In this document: piece by piece, positions 34,759 to 44,300 of the stretch | Layout of the letters: each line of letters starts with the position of its first letter | Numbering within the stretch: the first letter of the stretch is position 1 | Source of the DNA: an uncultured Spirochaetaceae bacterium | GTDB lineage: Bacteria > Spirochaetota > Spirochaetia > Sphaerochaetales > Sphaerochaetaceae | Direction: 5' to 3' | Assembly (NCBI GenBank): GCA_944389065.1 | Contig: CALXKZ010000067.1 | Location: forward strand, 1-50,011 | DNA: 50,011 nt | Position numbers and translations under genes: made by a program | Notes under the pieces: generated by a model | Told to the model about the DNA's origin: nothing | Databases searched by the model: none | Seen by the model: only the letters and a program-made list of their open reading frames with translations

Positions 34759-37286
34759 CGTATGCTGAACCTCCTTCTGCATATTCCCCTGTACTGGCAG
34801 CCCTGGCAGTTCTCATCTGAGGATACGGCTTTCCAGAATCCATTCTTTATCCCTTCCGCATCATTAGAGAGCCTTTTCAGGATGATCCCATCATCAGCAT
34901 CAAGGCTGACCTCTGAGAATGCACAGTCACGGAGTGTGATGAAGAACGCCCTTTCCGGATAGACTGGGGAGCCAGTCTCCGCGAGAAGCCTGTAGATGTA
35001 GAACTGGAGGCCCTTCCGTTCCCTGTCAGAAGAGCTGAAGCGCCTTCCCTTCTTATAGTCAAATAGTATTCCTTTCCCATCGGCATTCTCAGCAATCCTG
35101 TCGATGATCCCATAGATAGAGAAACCAAGTTCAGGGAAATCCCTCCTCAGCTTCTCTTCAAGACCGAAGCCCGGGATTGGAGAGGACATCCCATTCATCC
35201 GGATGGCTGCATTGATCAGATTATCGAGATACATGGCCCGGAGATAGCTGATAAGTATTCCGGAGGGTCTTGTGGAGGATTTCCTCATCTCCTTTATCTC
35301 CCCGTCATCGATTCTCTTCCCCTCCTTCCAGAGTTCCATCTCCTCATCAAAGAGTTCTGGTATCCGGCTCTCCGGGCTTCTTCCGCCTTCCTTATATAAC
35401 CTCTCCATCACACTGTGGAGCCTTGAGCCGATCTCAAGATGATCCATCGTCTCAGGAGCATAAAGGCGGAGATCTGCAAGCGAGAAACGATACTGAAGAG
35501 CATGCATGTACGGACAATGCTCATAGCTGTCAGCTGATGAGAAAGACAGGGAGAGCGGATGCCCCAGCTCCAGACCTTTTCCACTGTATGTCACATCATC
35601 GTCATAGCTCCTGGCATTCAGCGATGCATAGACCGCATTGAGATACCCTTCCTTCTGCAATGGATAGATCGCAGGGAATTCCTTCCTGCACTCATAACGC
35701 CATGGATCAGCAGAGGAAAGAGATGAGATCTCCCTGTCAAGGGACATCAGAGGAAGCATCGTTCCCCCATAGGTCTCGGAGGATGCGCTCATATGCAGAT
35801 CCGCAGTCATTGCACTATATGCTCTCAGGATATCCTCTGTTATCTCCTTCTCATCCCGCTCTTCGGAAAGCTCATAATCCGAAAGGAATGAGGCGTCCTT
35901 CACAGTCCTTCCGCACTCCTCCTCATTCAAAGCTATGACGAAGCGATGCTGGACAGGTATAGCGGCATCCTGTCCGAATGGATATACCCTGATCCCCTCC
36001 TTCTTCCTTCTAGGCACGTACTGCCTTTTCCCAAGGTACTCGACAAAGAGCGGGAACAGCGGCACATCCAATCCGAAGCCGCTCTCCCCTGCAGCCTTTA
36101 CCCTGTCAAGGAATACGGCAAGCTCATTCATTGCGAATGAATAGACATCTCTGTCATCCTCATCCGCAGAGAACTCCTCAGAGATGAAAAGATGGGAAGA
36201 GAGCGCATGAAGAAGAGAAATGATCCTGTCAGCCCTCTTCTCCGTCATAAGGCTGTCAAGAAGCTTTCTGAATCCTGAATAGATCTTTCCCCCAAGCTCT
36301 TCCGGTATTTTCATGTATCTGTCATTCCTCTGATCCGGAGCGGTTGTTATGGAATCCTCGACAGCCCTGTAAATGAAATGTCTTAAGGTGTCCGGCTCTG
36401 AGAAAGGCATGGAAGAGTCAAGGAACAGGGCCTTCAGGGCATTGAGGGAGTATGATGTCTCATAGACATCCCTGAGAAGGGAGAAGAACTTCCCTGACGA
36501 TGAAGATAAAGGAGATTCTCCCGATACGAATCGGAGAGGAATATCATGAAGGAATGATTCCTCACGGAGATAGGGAGCAAGGCGGACTGGATCCGATGCG
36601 GTGATTATGATATCAGAGAAAGGAACACCATCATCAAGCAGCATTCTGATGGAAAGGAAGAGGGATCTCAGCTCCTCCTTCTCAGTGCTGTAGCATGAGA
36701 GCTTTCCGGAAACGGGCGGGAAGTCATCGGCGATGGCGATATTATGCAATCCAGCCAAGGCAGAAACCAGCTTCCTCTCCTTTGGGAATGCCGAAGGCAT
36801 CACGATAAGATAGCGGTGCTCTGGGTCATATGCCTCTGGATCGGAAAAGGCCGTATCATGAAGCCCCGATGATTCCAGAAACGAACGATAAGCCCCTTCC
36901 AGCAGCAGTATATCGGAGAGAGCATCCATATTGCGGAGTGACACGCTCCTCGCCTCAGGAATGCTTCCGAGCATCCGCTCAATAGTCCCAGGAAGCCTGC
37001 TTCTGAGCTCCGGGTAAACAGGAGATGAGAAATAGCCAAGGCTCTCTCCATAGGTGGAAGAGGCATAGGATGCGAATATAAGCTTATCGGCATCGGAGAC
37101 CTCTGCTGTATTCCCATCATGATAGAAAAGCGATGCGAAAGCATCAAATGCAATCACAGATGAAGCAAGAATGCCCTTCTTCCTGCTAAGCACATAGCTT
37201 ACGGAGAAAGCACGGGCACTCTCCTCTGTCGGGAAAACGAGGATCAGATCCTGATCCACCATTCTGTAGAGATCTTCCAGAACCAT
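34755..37286 (-). CDS. addB: PD-(D/E)XK nuclease, AddB-type subunit
   Basis: This 843-residue protein is the probable AddB partner of AddA. The N-terminal part is a degenerate helicase region. The C-terminal nuclease has GIIDRI and FDYKKG (the D-x-K motif). Four cysteines, C591 (SYEHCPYMHAL) and C827, C830, C836 (CQGCQYRGIC), match the iron-sulfur staple of AddB. It is shorter than Bacillus AddB (about 1,160 residues), closer to RexB-like or spirochaete forms. ATG 37286 has no ribosome binding site but lies 6 nt after an extended -10 box. ATG 37262 is a possible alternative. The gene follows ricT and is coupled to addA. Confidence 0.85.
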   Translation of the reverse strand: MVLEDLYRMVDQDLILVFPTEESARAFSVSYVLSRKKGILASSVIAFDAFASLFYHDGNTAEVSDADKLIFASYASSTYGESLGYFSSPVYPELRSRLPGTIERMLGSIPEARSVSLRNMDALSDILLLEGAYRSFLESSGLHDTAFSDPEAYDPEHRYLIVMPSAFPKERKLVSALAGLHNIAIADDFPPVSGKLSCYSTEKEELRSLFLSIRMLLDDGVPFSDIIITASDPVRLAPYLREESFLHDIPLRFVSGESPLSSSSGKFFSLLRDVYETSYSLNALKALFLDSSMPFSEPDTLRHFIYRAVEDSITTAPDQRNDRYMKIPEELGGKIYSGFRKLLDSLMTEKRADRIISLLHALSSHLFISEEFSADEDDRDVYSFAMNELAVFLDRVKAAGESGFGLDVPLFPLFVEYLGKRQYVPRRKKEGIRVYPFGQDAAIPVQHRFVIALNEEECGRTVKDASFLSDYELSEERDEKEITEDILRAYSAMTADLHMSASSETYGGTMLPLMSLDREISSLSSADPWRYECRKEFPAIYPLQKEGYLNAVYASLNARSYDDDVTYSGKGLELGHPLSLSFSSADSYEHCPYMHALQYRFSLADLRLYAPETMDHLEIGSRLHSVMERLYKEGGRSPESRIPELFDEEMELWKEGKRIDDGEIKEMRKSSTRPSGILISYLRAMYLDNLINAAIRMNGMSSPIPGFGLEEKLRRDFPELGFSIYGIIDRIAENADGKGILFDYKKGRRFSSSDRERKGLQFYIYRLLAETGSPVYPERAFFITLRDCAFSEVSLDADDGIILKRLSNDAEGIKNGFWKAVSSDENCQGCQYRGICRRRFSIR

Positions 37287-37292
37287 GAGAGG

Positions 37293-37301
37293 ATTATAAC
37301 A
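37293..37301 (-). promoter_or_regulatory. Extended -10 promoter of addB, predicted leaderless start
   Basis: On the minus strand TGTTATAAT (37293-37301) is a perfect extended -10 element lying exactly 6 nt before ATG 37286. The expected -35 position has only a poor match, as is usual for extended -10 promoters. Confidence 0.6.
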
Positions 37302-37306
37302 GAAAC

Positions 37307-38341
37307 TCAGGTGGAGAAAAGCTCCTCCTGATACTCCTCAGAAACTTCCCAATAACCTGTATCGCTATTGAAACTGACTTCCTCTGAAGGTATTGAGATT
37401 GTACGTCCTTCACTTGCAGAGAGCGTTATCTTTCTGGAAAGTATGTTGATCTCACTGACTCTCCAGAGTTCGCGGTCAAGCTTGATGCGGGTTCCTTCAG
37501 GCGGGCAGGAGGCCTTCTCCTCCATGTAGTAATCATACTCGTATGCAAGGCAGCACAGAAGCCTGCCGCATGGACCGGAGATCTTCATTGAGTTGAGAGA
37601 CAGGTTCTGCTCTTTTGCCATCTTGATCGTAACTGGATCCATCTCTCTTGTAATTGAATGGCAGCAGTAATCGCGGCCGCATACTGACAGTCCTCCGATA
37701 AGCCTTGATTCATCACGGACCCCGATCTGCCTCAGCTCAATACGCATTCTGAATACTGATACGAGATCCTTCACAAGCTCACGGAAATCGACACGCTCCT
37801 CCGCTGTAAAGAAGAATATCACCTTGGGCTCTCCGAGAAGGAAATGCGTAGTGACAAGCTTCATCCCGAGATTATGCTTCTTTATCTTTTCCCTGCATAT
37901 TCTAAGGGCATACTCCTCTTTCTCGCTGTTTTCCGTATAGCGTGCCATCTCTGAAGGTGTTGCCAGGTGATCAATCCATGACACATCACCATCAACACGC
38001 ATTCTTTCAGGCTCCTTCGCAATCTGGCAATGAAAACATCCATCACACTGATGCTGACCTTCTGTCTGCTGATATCTGACATCATCCTCTTCAGTCTCAT
38101 TCCCGAAGTGAAGACAGGCACCTTTTACACTATTGTATCCTGGGACATACTGCTGTCCAGGCACGGGTGCAGGTCCTACTACAAGCCCCAGATCCAGACC
38201 GAAACGGGTGTCATACATGACAGGAGTCCCTCCGTAAAGCACGCTGTCCCATGCGCAGAGGGAAATATCATTATATGAAGGATTCTTCACAACATATACA
38301 TAGGCGTAATCATCACTGCTATTCGCCGTATTCTTCTTCAT
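37307..38341 (-). CDS. ricT: RicT-like PSP1 domain protein with an inserted CxxCxxC segment
   Basis: The 344-residue protein aligns by eye with Bacillus RicT (YaaT), part of the iron-sulfur RicAFT complex that helps RNase Y choose RNA substrates. The PSP1 core is clear: MKLVTTHFLLGEPKVIFFFT, VDFRELVKDL, IELRQIGVRDE, CGRDYCC and SGPCGRLLCCL. Compared with the Bacillus protein (about 275 aa) there is an insertion around residues 70-135. It holds C99, C102 and C105 (CDGCFHC), a possible extra metal site. ricT lies in the same strand run as ptsI, der and addAB, and rny (RNase Y) lies 7 kb upstream. No ribosome binding site is evident; a weak promoter ends 6 nt before the ATG. Confidence 0.88.
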   Translation of the reverse strand: MKKNTANSSDDYAYVYVVKNPSYNDISLCAWDSVLYGGTPVMYDTRFGLDLGLVVGPAPVPGQQYVPGYNSVKGACLHFGNETEEDDVRYQQTEGQHQCDGCFHCQIAKEPERMRVDGDVSWIDHLATPSEMARYTENSEKEEYALRICREKIKKHNLGMKLVTTHFLLGEPKVIFFFTAEERVDFRELVKDLVSVFRMRIELRQIGVRDESRLIGGLSVCGRDYCCHSITREMDPVTIKMAKEQNLSLNSMKISGPCGRLLCCLAYEYDYYMEEKASCPPEGTRIKLDRELWRVSEINILSRKITLSASEGRTISIPSEEVSFNSDTGYWEVSEEYQEELFST

Positions 38342-38347
38342 AACCCC

Positions 38348-38376
38348 AAACTACCACGAAGGTAAGATATTAGCAA
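38348..38376 (-). promoter_or_regulatory. Weak candidate promoter of ricT, predicted leaderless start
   Basis: On the minus strand TTGCTA (38371-38376), a 17-bp spacer and TAGTTT (38348-38353) end exactly 6 nt before ATG 38341. The -10 match is poor (3 of 6). It is listed because the spacing equals that of the stronger sites in this window. Confidence 0.35.
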
Positions 38377-38387
38377 TAATCACAGAA

Positions 38388-40274
38388 TCACTCATCATCA
38401 TCGGAAAGATCCACTTCCTCAACACTTCCTGTGAAGATATCATCAGGAAACTCATCGATCATTTCCTCTGGTTTTTTCTTCGGCTCTTCCGGCTTATTCT
38501 CCTTCAGTTTCGTCTCTTTCTTCAGATTCGATATCTGAAGCTTAAGCCTGACAAGAGCAGCTTCCTCATTGATCCTCAGAGCTTTCTGCTCTTCCATCTC
38601 ACTCTTCAGTCTCTCCAGCTCCCTCGTTCTTTCCTCGATATCCGCATCAAGACGGCCCCTGTCCTGCTGAACAGAGAAAAGTTCCTCACGAGTTGATGTT
38701 ATCTGCTCAGAAAGCGCAGAAAGCTGCTCTTCGGACATCCTGATCTTTCCATCAAGCTCCTGAAGCCTCTCCACCGCAGCCTTGATTCTCGATTGCTCTC
38801 CCTCTGAAAGCATTGCGATTGTCTCGCGAGTCTCAGAAACCCTATCAGAGAGATTCCTGATGAAAGACTCTCCATCGGCCTTTATCCTGCCAAAACTGTC
38901 ATCGACGGAGGTGATAAGCTCGTCAAAGCTTCGGGCAATAATATCATGTGAAGAACTGACAAATGCATTCCTGTCTGAATCAAGGCCCTCTCTTGCCTCT
39001 GAAATGCGGGAAAGAGCTTCCTCCACCACAAGCTTTGTATTCCCCTCAGCCTCTGCCGCATCTTTTCTCATATTATCAATCATCACAGCCAGCTCTGATC
39101 CGTTAGCCTGTATCTTCGCCGCAAATGATAAGAGAAGGCTATCAATCTCCTCCTTTTTGCCATTCACCTCAGCGTTGAAACTCTGAAGTGCGTTGTCAGC
39201 AAAAGAAGAGAGCTCATTCTTCTTTCCTTCAATCTCCCCTGATATATTTTCCACAAGCGCATCAGCGTCATCCGAGAGCAGACCTTTTCTCCTCTCGATG
39301 TCATCCGCCTGTGTTCTGGAAAGCTCCTCAAGCTCATTTCTTAGACCCTCAAATGATTTATCGATCTCGTTTCTGCACTCATCTGAATGGAGTGAAAGCG
39401 CTGTCCTGGCGCTCTCTGTCTCAGCCTTGAAAGCCTCTGACGCTGCCGCGATATCACTATGGATCTCCTCAGAAGTGCTTCTCATCCTGTCCAGATCGGA
39501 ATCAATAGAGGAAAGCATTGATTCAAGCCCGGATTTTCCCTCATCAAGCGAAGAGAGGATATCCTGCCGTCTTGCTTCGATATCAGCAGCAGATGCCTCT
39601 GCTTTCCTCGCCTCATCAGATACAAAAGACTCGAATCCGGAACGCTCGGAAGCAACAAAATCCCCAAATTGCTCTCTGAACCTCTCAAGCGATACAGAGA
39701 ACTCCTGAAGCATATCCTGATTGGCGTTCTTCTGATTCTCCGATGCGGCCCTCAGGCTCTCTTCTGTCGATGAAATAAGCTGCACGTATTCGGCCTTAAG
39801 GTCCTGCATGTGATTTGTCAGACGATCGGAATCAGCCTGGAACGCACGCACAAAATCATCGACCTCCTCGGCCTTTCTCACCTCATCCTGAACAGCCTGT
39901 ATTCTGGCTTCCGCCTGCTCTGTCGCAGCTCTAAGCTTCTCAAGCGCATTCTTATAGCTGACGCATACACTCTGCAGGGCTGCCAGGTCACGGCTATGCT
40001 CTGACAGAGTCTCAAGCCCTTCAGCTACCTGGCGTACCATATCCGAAGCCTCTCCTGTCTTTGCTTCCACATTCTGAAGAGTATCGCGGCCAAGCGTGGT
40101 TATACGCTCGACAGTAGCGGAGACTTCATTCCTGAATGCCTGTATCTGATCATTCACCATCTTGACTGTACGGCTATTTTTATCCCTACGCCGCATTATC
40201 AGATTGATTACAAGATTGATAAGCACGGAAAGCGCTACTGCAAGAATAATTGACAGGACAGGAATATCGGCCAT
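38388..40274 (-). CDS. SpiroCoCo-like spirochaete coiled-coil protein with N-terminal TM anchor
   Basis: The 628-residue product starts with one membrane segment (about residues 4-24, VLSIILAVALSVLINLVINL) followed by RRR. Almost all the rest is predicted coiled coil, rich in E, S, A, D and R with regular heptads, ending in a K/E-rich stretch and a very acidic tail (DLSDDDE). It resembles the long coiled-coil proteins annotated as SpiroCoCo in spirochaetes. The role is unknown; a structural or cell-shape function is a guess. I chose ATG 40274, after AGGGGTG, over the upstream ATG 40307. It follows the HAD gene in the ptsI-der operon. Confidence 0.75.
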   Translation of the reverse strand: MADIPVLSIILAVALSVLINLVINLIMRRRDKNSRTVKMVNDQIQAFRNEVSATVERITTLGRDTLQNVEAKTGEASDMVRQVAEGLETLSEHSRDLAALQSVCVSYKNALEKLRAATEQAEARIQAVQDEVRKAEEVDDFVRAFQADSDRLTNHMQDLKAEYVQLISSTEESLRAASENQKNANQDMLQEFSVSLERFREQFGDFVASERSGFESFVSDEARKAEASAADIEARRQDILSSLDEGKSGLESMLSSIDSDLDRMRSTSEEIHSDIAAASEAFKAETESARTALSLHSDECRNEIDKSFEGLRNELEELSRTQADDIERRKGLLSDDADALVENISGEIEGKKNELSSFADNALQSFNAEVNGKKEEIDSLLLSFAAKIQANGSELAVMIDNMRKDAAEAEGNTKLVVEEALSRISEAREGLDSDRNAFVSSSHDIIARSFDELITSVDDSFGRIKADGESFIRNLSDRVSETRETIAMLSEGEQSRIKAAVERLQELDGKIRMSEEQLSALSEQITSTREELFSVQQDRGRLDADIEERTRELERLKSEMEEQKALRINEEAALVRLKLQISNLKKETKLKENKPEEPKKKPEEMIDEFPDDIFTGSVEEVDLSDDDE

Positions 40275-40287
40275 CAGAACACCCCTT

Positions 40288-40974
40288 TCAAAGTATTTCC
40301 CTCCCAAATTCTCCCCAGGAAGAAAAGACTATATCAGCTATACTATACACCTTGTGGCGGGAAGTAGAAATAAGGGCGGTGCGAAGACCTGCATTATGGG
40401 CTCCTTTGATGTCCTTTGATTCGCTATCTCCGACATACAGGACCTCAGATGGCTTATATCCAAGGCTATCGAGCATAACACGGAAAGGCACAGGAGAAGG
40501 TTTCAGGTGCCCTGAATCCTCTGCAGAGGCAATATATCCAAAATATTCTTCAACCCCAAGCGCCTTCAGTTTGACGCCGACGGGGAAATCGGAAAGAACA
40601 GCCAGCGTGAATTTCCCAGAAGCTTTTTCCATAAAAGGCTTCATACCAGGATAGGGTCTTATCGACCTGAAAAGCCTTTCCCATGGCTTCCTGAAGACCT
40701 TCGTCTCCTTATCAATGAACCATTGAAGCTTCTCATCGCTTCCATAAAGCATCCGGCATTCGCGGATCCGGAGATCATCCAGAGTGCCAGCTTCTCTCTC
40801 TTCCAGCCCGTCTTCTCTGCGGATGGCACGCCGCATCGAATTGTATCTGAGAGCGAATGGGAGATGGAGAACAGATGCTGCAGCAAGACGTATATCCATC
40901 TGCCATTTCGGGTAGAGTGTTCCATCGATATCAAAGGCAATCGCCTTGATTCCCCACTCATCAGCCTTTCCCAT
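40288..40974 (-). CDS. HAD family hydrolase (phosphatase-like)
   Basis: The 228-residue product is a haloacid-dehalogenase-fold hydrolase. Motif I is D15-x-D17 in AFDIDGTLYP, motif II is VLSDFP, motif III is near HLKPSP and motif IV is YVGDSESKDI. The helical cap between motifs I and II puts it in the group with C1-type caps (phosphoglycolate phosphatase-like). The substrate cannot be told from sequence. The start at 40974 overlaps the der stop by 14 nt; the open frame upstream to 41085 lies inside der and is not used. The next gene is the coiled-coil protein. Confidence 0.88.
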   Translation of the reverse strand: MGKADEWGIKAIAFDIDGTLYPKWQMDIRLAAASVLHLPFALRYNSMRRAIRREDGLEEREAGTLDDLRIRECRMLYGSDEKLQWFIDKETKVFRKPWERLFRSIRPYPGMKPFMEKASGKFTLAVLSDFPVGVKLKALGVEEYFGYIASAEDSGHLKPSPVPFRVMLDSLGYKPSEVLYVGDSESKDIKGAHNAGLRTALISTSRHKVYSIADIVFSSWGEFGREIL

Positions 40975-42511
40975 GGCTCTGCCTCTTCTGCTTCTGATTG
41001 CGGACGATTCTCTCTGCTCTCTCCCTCTCCTTGCCCATTCTGGCTTTTCCCCCAGGCTTTTTAGCAGTCCCGCCCTTCGAAGCACCCTTTGAACTATTCA
41101 TGACCTTGCGTATCTCACGTTCGGTCTTCGAAGGTCCTTTCTCATTGAGGCTGGGATTCCTGCGCCGCTCTCTTAGCGAGATCTCAACAGGCACATTGCT
41201 GAACCCGAAATCACGGCGGATCATATTCTTAAGATATGAGACATAGGTTTCAGGAAATCCATGAATACGGTTCACAAAGAACAGAAAACGCACAGGTGCT
41301 GCAGATACCTGGGTCCCATAGAGGACTTTATAATGTCCGGCAGCACCGCGGGGAGGCTCATTATCCTTTGTCCAGACAGAGAGCGCATTATTCAGCTGTG
41401 ACGTATCAACCCTCTTCTGAAGCTGCTTCCATACAGCCCATACCGTATCCAGAAGCTTTCCTATATCCGACCCATTTAGCGCGGATATAGGCTGAAGAGG
41501 GGCAAAAGACAGTATCGGGAACAGGAATCTGACACGATCCTTGATTGCCTCAATCTCATTTGGAATACCACGAAGAAGATCAACCTTGTTCAGAACGAGA
41601 ATGACTCCCTTCCCTCTTCTGACAATAAGATTGGAAATCTTCTTGTCCTGTTCGGAAAGGCCTTCTGTTATATCGACCATGAGAAGGACGACATCAGCAT
41701 CATCAATTGTCTTGATTGCCCTGTTGACGGAGTAATATTCCACATCCTCGTCAACTTTGCTCTTACGTCTGATTCCTGCAGTATCGAGAACTGTGTACTC
41801 CGTCCCTTTGTATATGAAAGTTCCGCGCATCACATCACGCGTAGTTCCGGCAATAGGAGATACAATCGATATATCACGGCCGGTCAGCAGATTCATCAGC
41901 GTGCTTTTTCCTGTATTCGGTTTGCCAAGGATAGCAATCCTTATCGACTCAGGCTCATCCGGAATCTCCTCAACCGGTTCAAGATCAAGCATTCCAAGAA
42001 GCGTATCCTCAAGCTCTTCGATGCCCAGCCCATGAGCAGCTGATATCCCTACGACCCTCTGGTATCCATACGAGAAGAAGTTCCATACAAGATCATCGCG
42101 GGAAACATCATCCACCTTGTTTACGGCAAGCACGACCTTATCCGCATATGGACGGAGAGTATCAATGAGCATCTGATCCTCTCTTGTGACATCCATGCAG
42201 TCCATCAGGAATATGATTGCATCGCTGATACCCAGCAATGAAAGCGATTTATCACTGACCTCATAATCCAGCCCTTCCTTGTCCAGCTTCACACCTCCGG
42301 AGTCGACAAGTGTCACAGGATTATTCGAAAGCAGCCACCTTTCAGGGATTGGATCCCTTGTGACCCCTGGCGTTGGATCGGTGATAGCCCTCCGTTTTCC
42401 GATGAGTCTATTGAAAAGAGTGGACTTACCGACATTCGGACGTCCGATGATTGAGATCAAAGGAAGCGATGTATCTATATCTGCCTTATTTCTGATATCA
42501 AGCTTTTCCAT
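40961..42511 (-). CDS. der: Ribosome biogenesis GTPase Der
   Basis: Der (EngA) is a tandem-domain GTPase needed for 50S subunit assembly. The 516-residue product has two G domains, with P-loops GRPNVGKST near residue 22 and GKPNTGKST near residue 195, the DSGG and DTAG G3 motifs, and NKVD (G4) in both. The KH-like domain follows at about 370-450. The C-terminus carries an extra tail of about 60 residues, very rich in K, R, G and S (from about RRRNPSLNEKG), longer than in many homologues and likely to bind rRNA. The ATG overlaps the end of ptsI by 14 nt and has only a weak ribosome binding site. Confidence 0.96.
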   Translation of the reverse strand: MEKLDIRNKADIDTSLPLISIIGRPNVGKSTLFNRLIGKRRAITDPTPGVTRDPIPERWLLSNNPVTLVDSGGVKLDKEGLDYEVSDKSLSLLGISDAIIFLMDCMDVTREDQMLIDTLRPYADKVVLAVNKVDDVSRDDLVWNFFSYGYQRVVGISAAHGLGIEELEDTLLGMLDLEPVEEIPDEPESIRIAILGKPNTGKSTLMNLLTGRDISIVSPIAGTTRDVMRGTFIYKGTEYTVLDTAGIRRKSKVDEDVEYYSVNRAIKTIDDADVVLLMVDITEGLSEQDKKISNLIVRRGKGVILVLNKVDLLRGIPNEIEAIKDRVRFLFPILSFAPLQPISALNGSDIGKLLDTVWAVWKQLQKRVDTSQLNNALSVWTKDNEPPRGAAGHYKVLYGTQVSAAPVRFLFFVNRIHGFPETYVSYLKNMIRRDFGFSNVPVEISLRERRRNPSLNEKGPSKTEREIRKVMNSSKGASKGGTAKKPGGKARMGKERERAERIVRNQKQKRQSHGKG

Positions 42512-44210
42512 ATTGCTCTGAAAATTCCTTCAACGCGGCCTCGATGGATACCGCATCCGGAAGTGAGAGTACATGATTTACAAACTGGGTGCAACTGCCT
42601 TTGTCCAGCAGTCTGATCCTGCGCTTTGCCTCAAGTATCGAATGAGCAGACATTGATAGCTCATCAAAGCCCATCCCGACCAGGATGGGAAGATACTCTG
42701 CCTCACCCGCCATCTCACCGCACATCGAGACTTTCTTCCCTTTCTTCTTTGCAGAATCGACAACATATTTTATAAGCCGGAGAACCGCAGGATGAAGCGG
42801 CTGATATAGATATGATATCTTCTCATTCCCGCGGTCAACAGCGATCGTATACTGGATCAGATCATTCGTTCCGATGGACATGAAATCAACATGGTCTGCA
42901 AGCACATCCGCGGTAATGGCTGCAGAGGGGACCTCGATCATCGTTCCGATCTCCATATTCTCATCGAACGGAATCCCCTTCGCCCTGCATTCACTCTTCA
43001 CTTCTTCCAGAAATGAAAGGACTTCACACAGCTCCTCAGAACCGGAGATCATCGGGAACATGATACGCACAGACCGGCACACAGCGGATGCTTTCAGTAT
43101 TGAGACAAGCTGGCTGCGGAAAAGCTCCTTATTCTCCATGCAGAATCTGACTGCACGCCATCCAAGAATGGGATTCTCTTCATTTATGCCCATTCCATCC
43201 AGGACTTTGTCTCCTCCTATATCATATGTACGGAATGTCACAGGGCCATATCCGCTCATACGCTCAACAGCTTCCTGATAGACATGATCCATCTTTCCTT
43301 CATCCTCAAGATAAGCTTTCTGCAGGGCAAGGAATTCCGTACGGAAGAGCCCTATGCCTTCCGCACCGGAAGATATCGCTCCATCCACTCCATCAAGCCC
43401 CTCGATATTGCACATCAGCCTTATGCGGAAGCCGTCTGTTGTCTCAGCCGGAAGCCCTGCCTCTTTCTGGAGCTCGGCATCCGCCTTTGCCGCTGCATCA
43501 CAGCGAAGTCTATATTCAGAGAGTATCCTTCTCTGCGGATCAATCACAGCAGTTCCATATTTGCCATCCATCGCAATGATAGACCCATTCGAAGCATGGA
43601 TGGAAAAATCACCAAGGGCAAAGACGGCAGGAATATCTGCAGAACGTGAGAGAATCGCGATATGGCTGGTTTTACCTCCTCCATCAAGGCAAAGGCCTTT
43701 CAGATACGAACGATCAAGCCGCAGAAACTCAGAAGGAAGAAGATAATCGGCGACAAGTATCGAAGGCTTTGTAAGATGGAATGCGGAAAGAGCTTCTCCG
43801 CGTATCGCATCAATGAGTATATAACCAGCATCCCTTATATCACTGGCGCGCTCACTGAAATATCCATCCCCCAATTTATCCAGCATAGACGCATACTTCT
43901 CTGTAGCAGCCTCTACAGCCCATGCTGCATTGTACTTTCTTTCCCTGATATTCTCATCTATCTGATTCAGATAATCCGGATCCGAAAGCATGGTCTGAAG
44001 CATCATAAGCATAGCTTTCTCATCGTCAGATGAAGCAAGGGATGTATCCAGGGAAGAAAGAGCCGAATCATAGGCTGCGGAAAAGACTGACAGCTCATTT
44101 CCGCTATCATCAGCCACAGTATGCTCAACCCCTGTTCCGCTATGCCGGAGAACAGCAGCCTCTGCTATCACTGCACCTGGAGATATCCCAATACCTTCCC
44201 TCTGGACCAT
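42498..44210 (-). CDS. ptsI: Phosphoenolpyruvate-protein phosphotransferase (PTS enzyme I)
   Basis: Enzyme I takes phosphate from PEP and passes it to HPr, the first step of the sugar PTS. The 570-residue product has the phosphorylated histidine H183 in GGGKTSHIAIL, the PEP-binding RTEFLALQ and the C-terminal catalytic cysteine in MCGEMAGEAEYL. Length is normal. No HPr or EII gene lies in the window. In spirochaetes with few EIIs the pathway may serve mainly regulation, which is inference. The ATG at 44210 lies exactly 6 nt after a -10 box; a G-rich stretch further up (GGGGGT) is too distant to be a good ribosome binding site. der follows with a 14-nt overlap. Confidence 0.96.
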   Translation of the reverse strand: MVQREGIGISPGAVIAEAAVLRHSGTGVEHTVADDSGNELSVFSAAYDSALSSLDTSLASSDDEKAMLMMLQTMLSDPDYLNQIDENIRERKYNAAWAVEAATEKYASMLDKLGDGYFSERASDIRDAGYILIDAIRGEALSAFHLTKPSILVADYLLPSEFLRLDRSYLKGLCLDGGGKTSHIAILSRSADIPAVFALGDFSIHASNGSIIAMDGKYGTAVIDPQRRILSEYRLRCDAAAKADAELQKEAGLPAETTDGFRIRLMCNIEGLDGVDGAISSGAEGIGLFRTEFLALQKAYLEDEGKMDHVYQEAVERMSGYGPVTFRTYDIGGDKVLDGMGINEENPILGWRAVRFCMENKELFRSQLVSILKASAVCRSVRIMFPMISGSEELCEVLSFLEEVKSECRAKGIPFDENMEIGTMIEVPSAAITADVLADHVDFMSIGTNDLIQYTIAVDRGNEKISYLYQPLHPAVLRLIKYVVDSAKKKGKKVSMCGEMAGEAEYLPILVGMGFDELSMSAHSILEAKRRIRLLDKGSCTQFVNHVLSLPDAVSIEAALKEFSEQYGKA

Positions 44211-44216
44211 AGAAAG

Positions 44217-44246
44217 ATTCTACCCCCTGCAATGTTCATATGTCAA
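44217..44246 (-). promoter_or_regulatory. ptsI promoter, predicted leaderless start
   Basis: On the minus strand TTGACA (44241-44246), an 18-bp spacer and TAGAAT (44217-44222) end exactly 6 nt before ATG 44210. The -35 is perfect and the -10 matches 5 of 6. Confidence 0.72.
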
Positions 44247-44264
44247 AGCTTCCGTAAGCAATGC

Positions 44265-44294
44265 TTGATGATCAATCGCCTATGATTGTAGAAT
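44265..44294 (+). promoter_or_regulatory. Promoter of the GerMN-like gene, predicted leaderless start
   Basis: TTGATG (44265-44270), an 18-bp spacer and TAGAAT (44289-44294) end exactly 6 nt before ATG 44301. It has the same -10 box and spacing as the divergent ptsI promoter, back to back with it. Confidence 0.65.
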
Positions 44295-44300
44295 ACCATC

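Noticed and set aside
34184..34768. A 194-codon plus-strand frame opposite addA
   Set aside because: Serine-rich shadow of the helicase gene with no independent support.
39193..39708. A serine-rich 171-codon plus-strand frame
   Set aside because: It is the complement of the coiled-coil gene; the Ser/Ala richness is a by-product of that gene's codon pattern.
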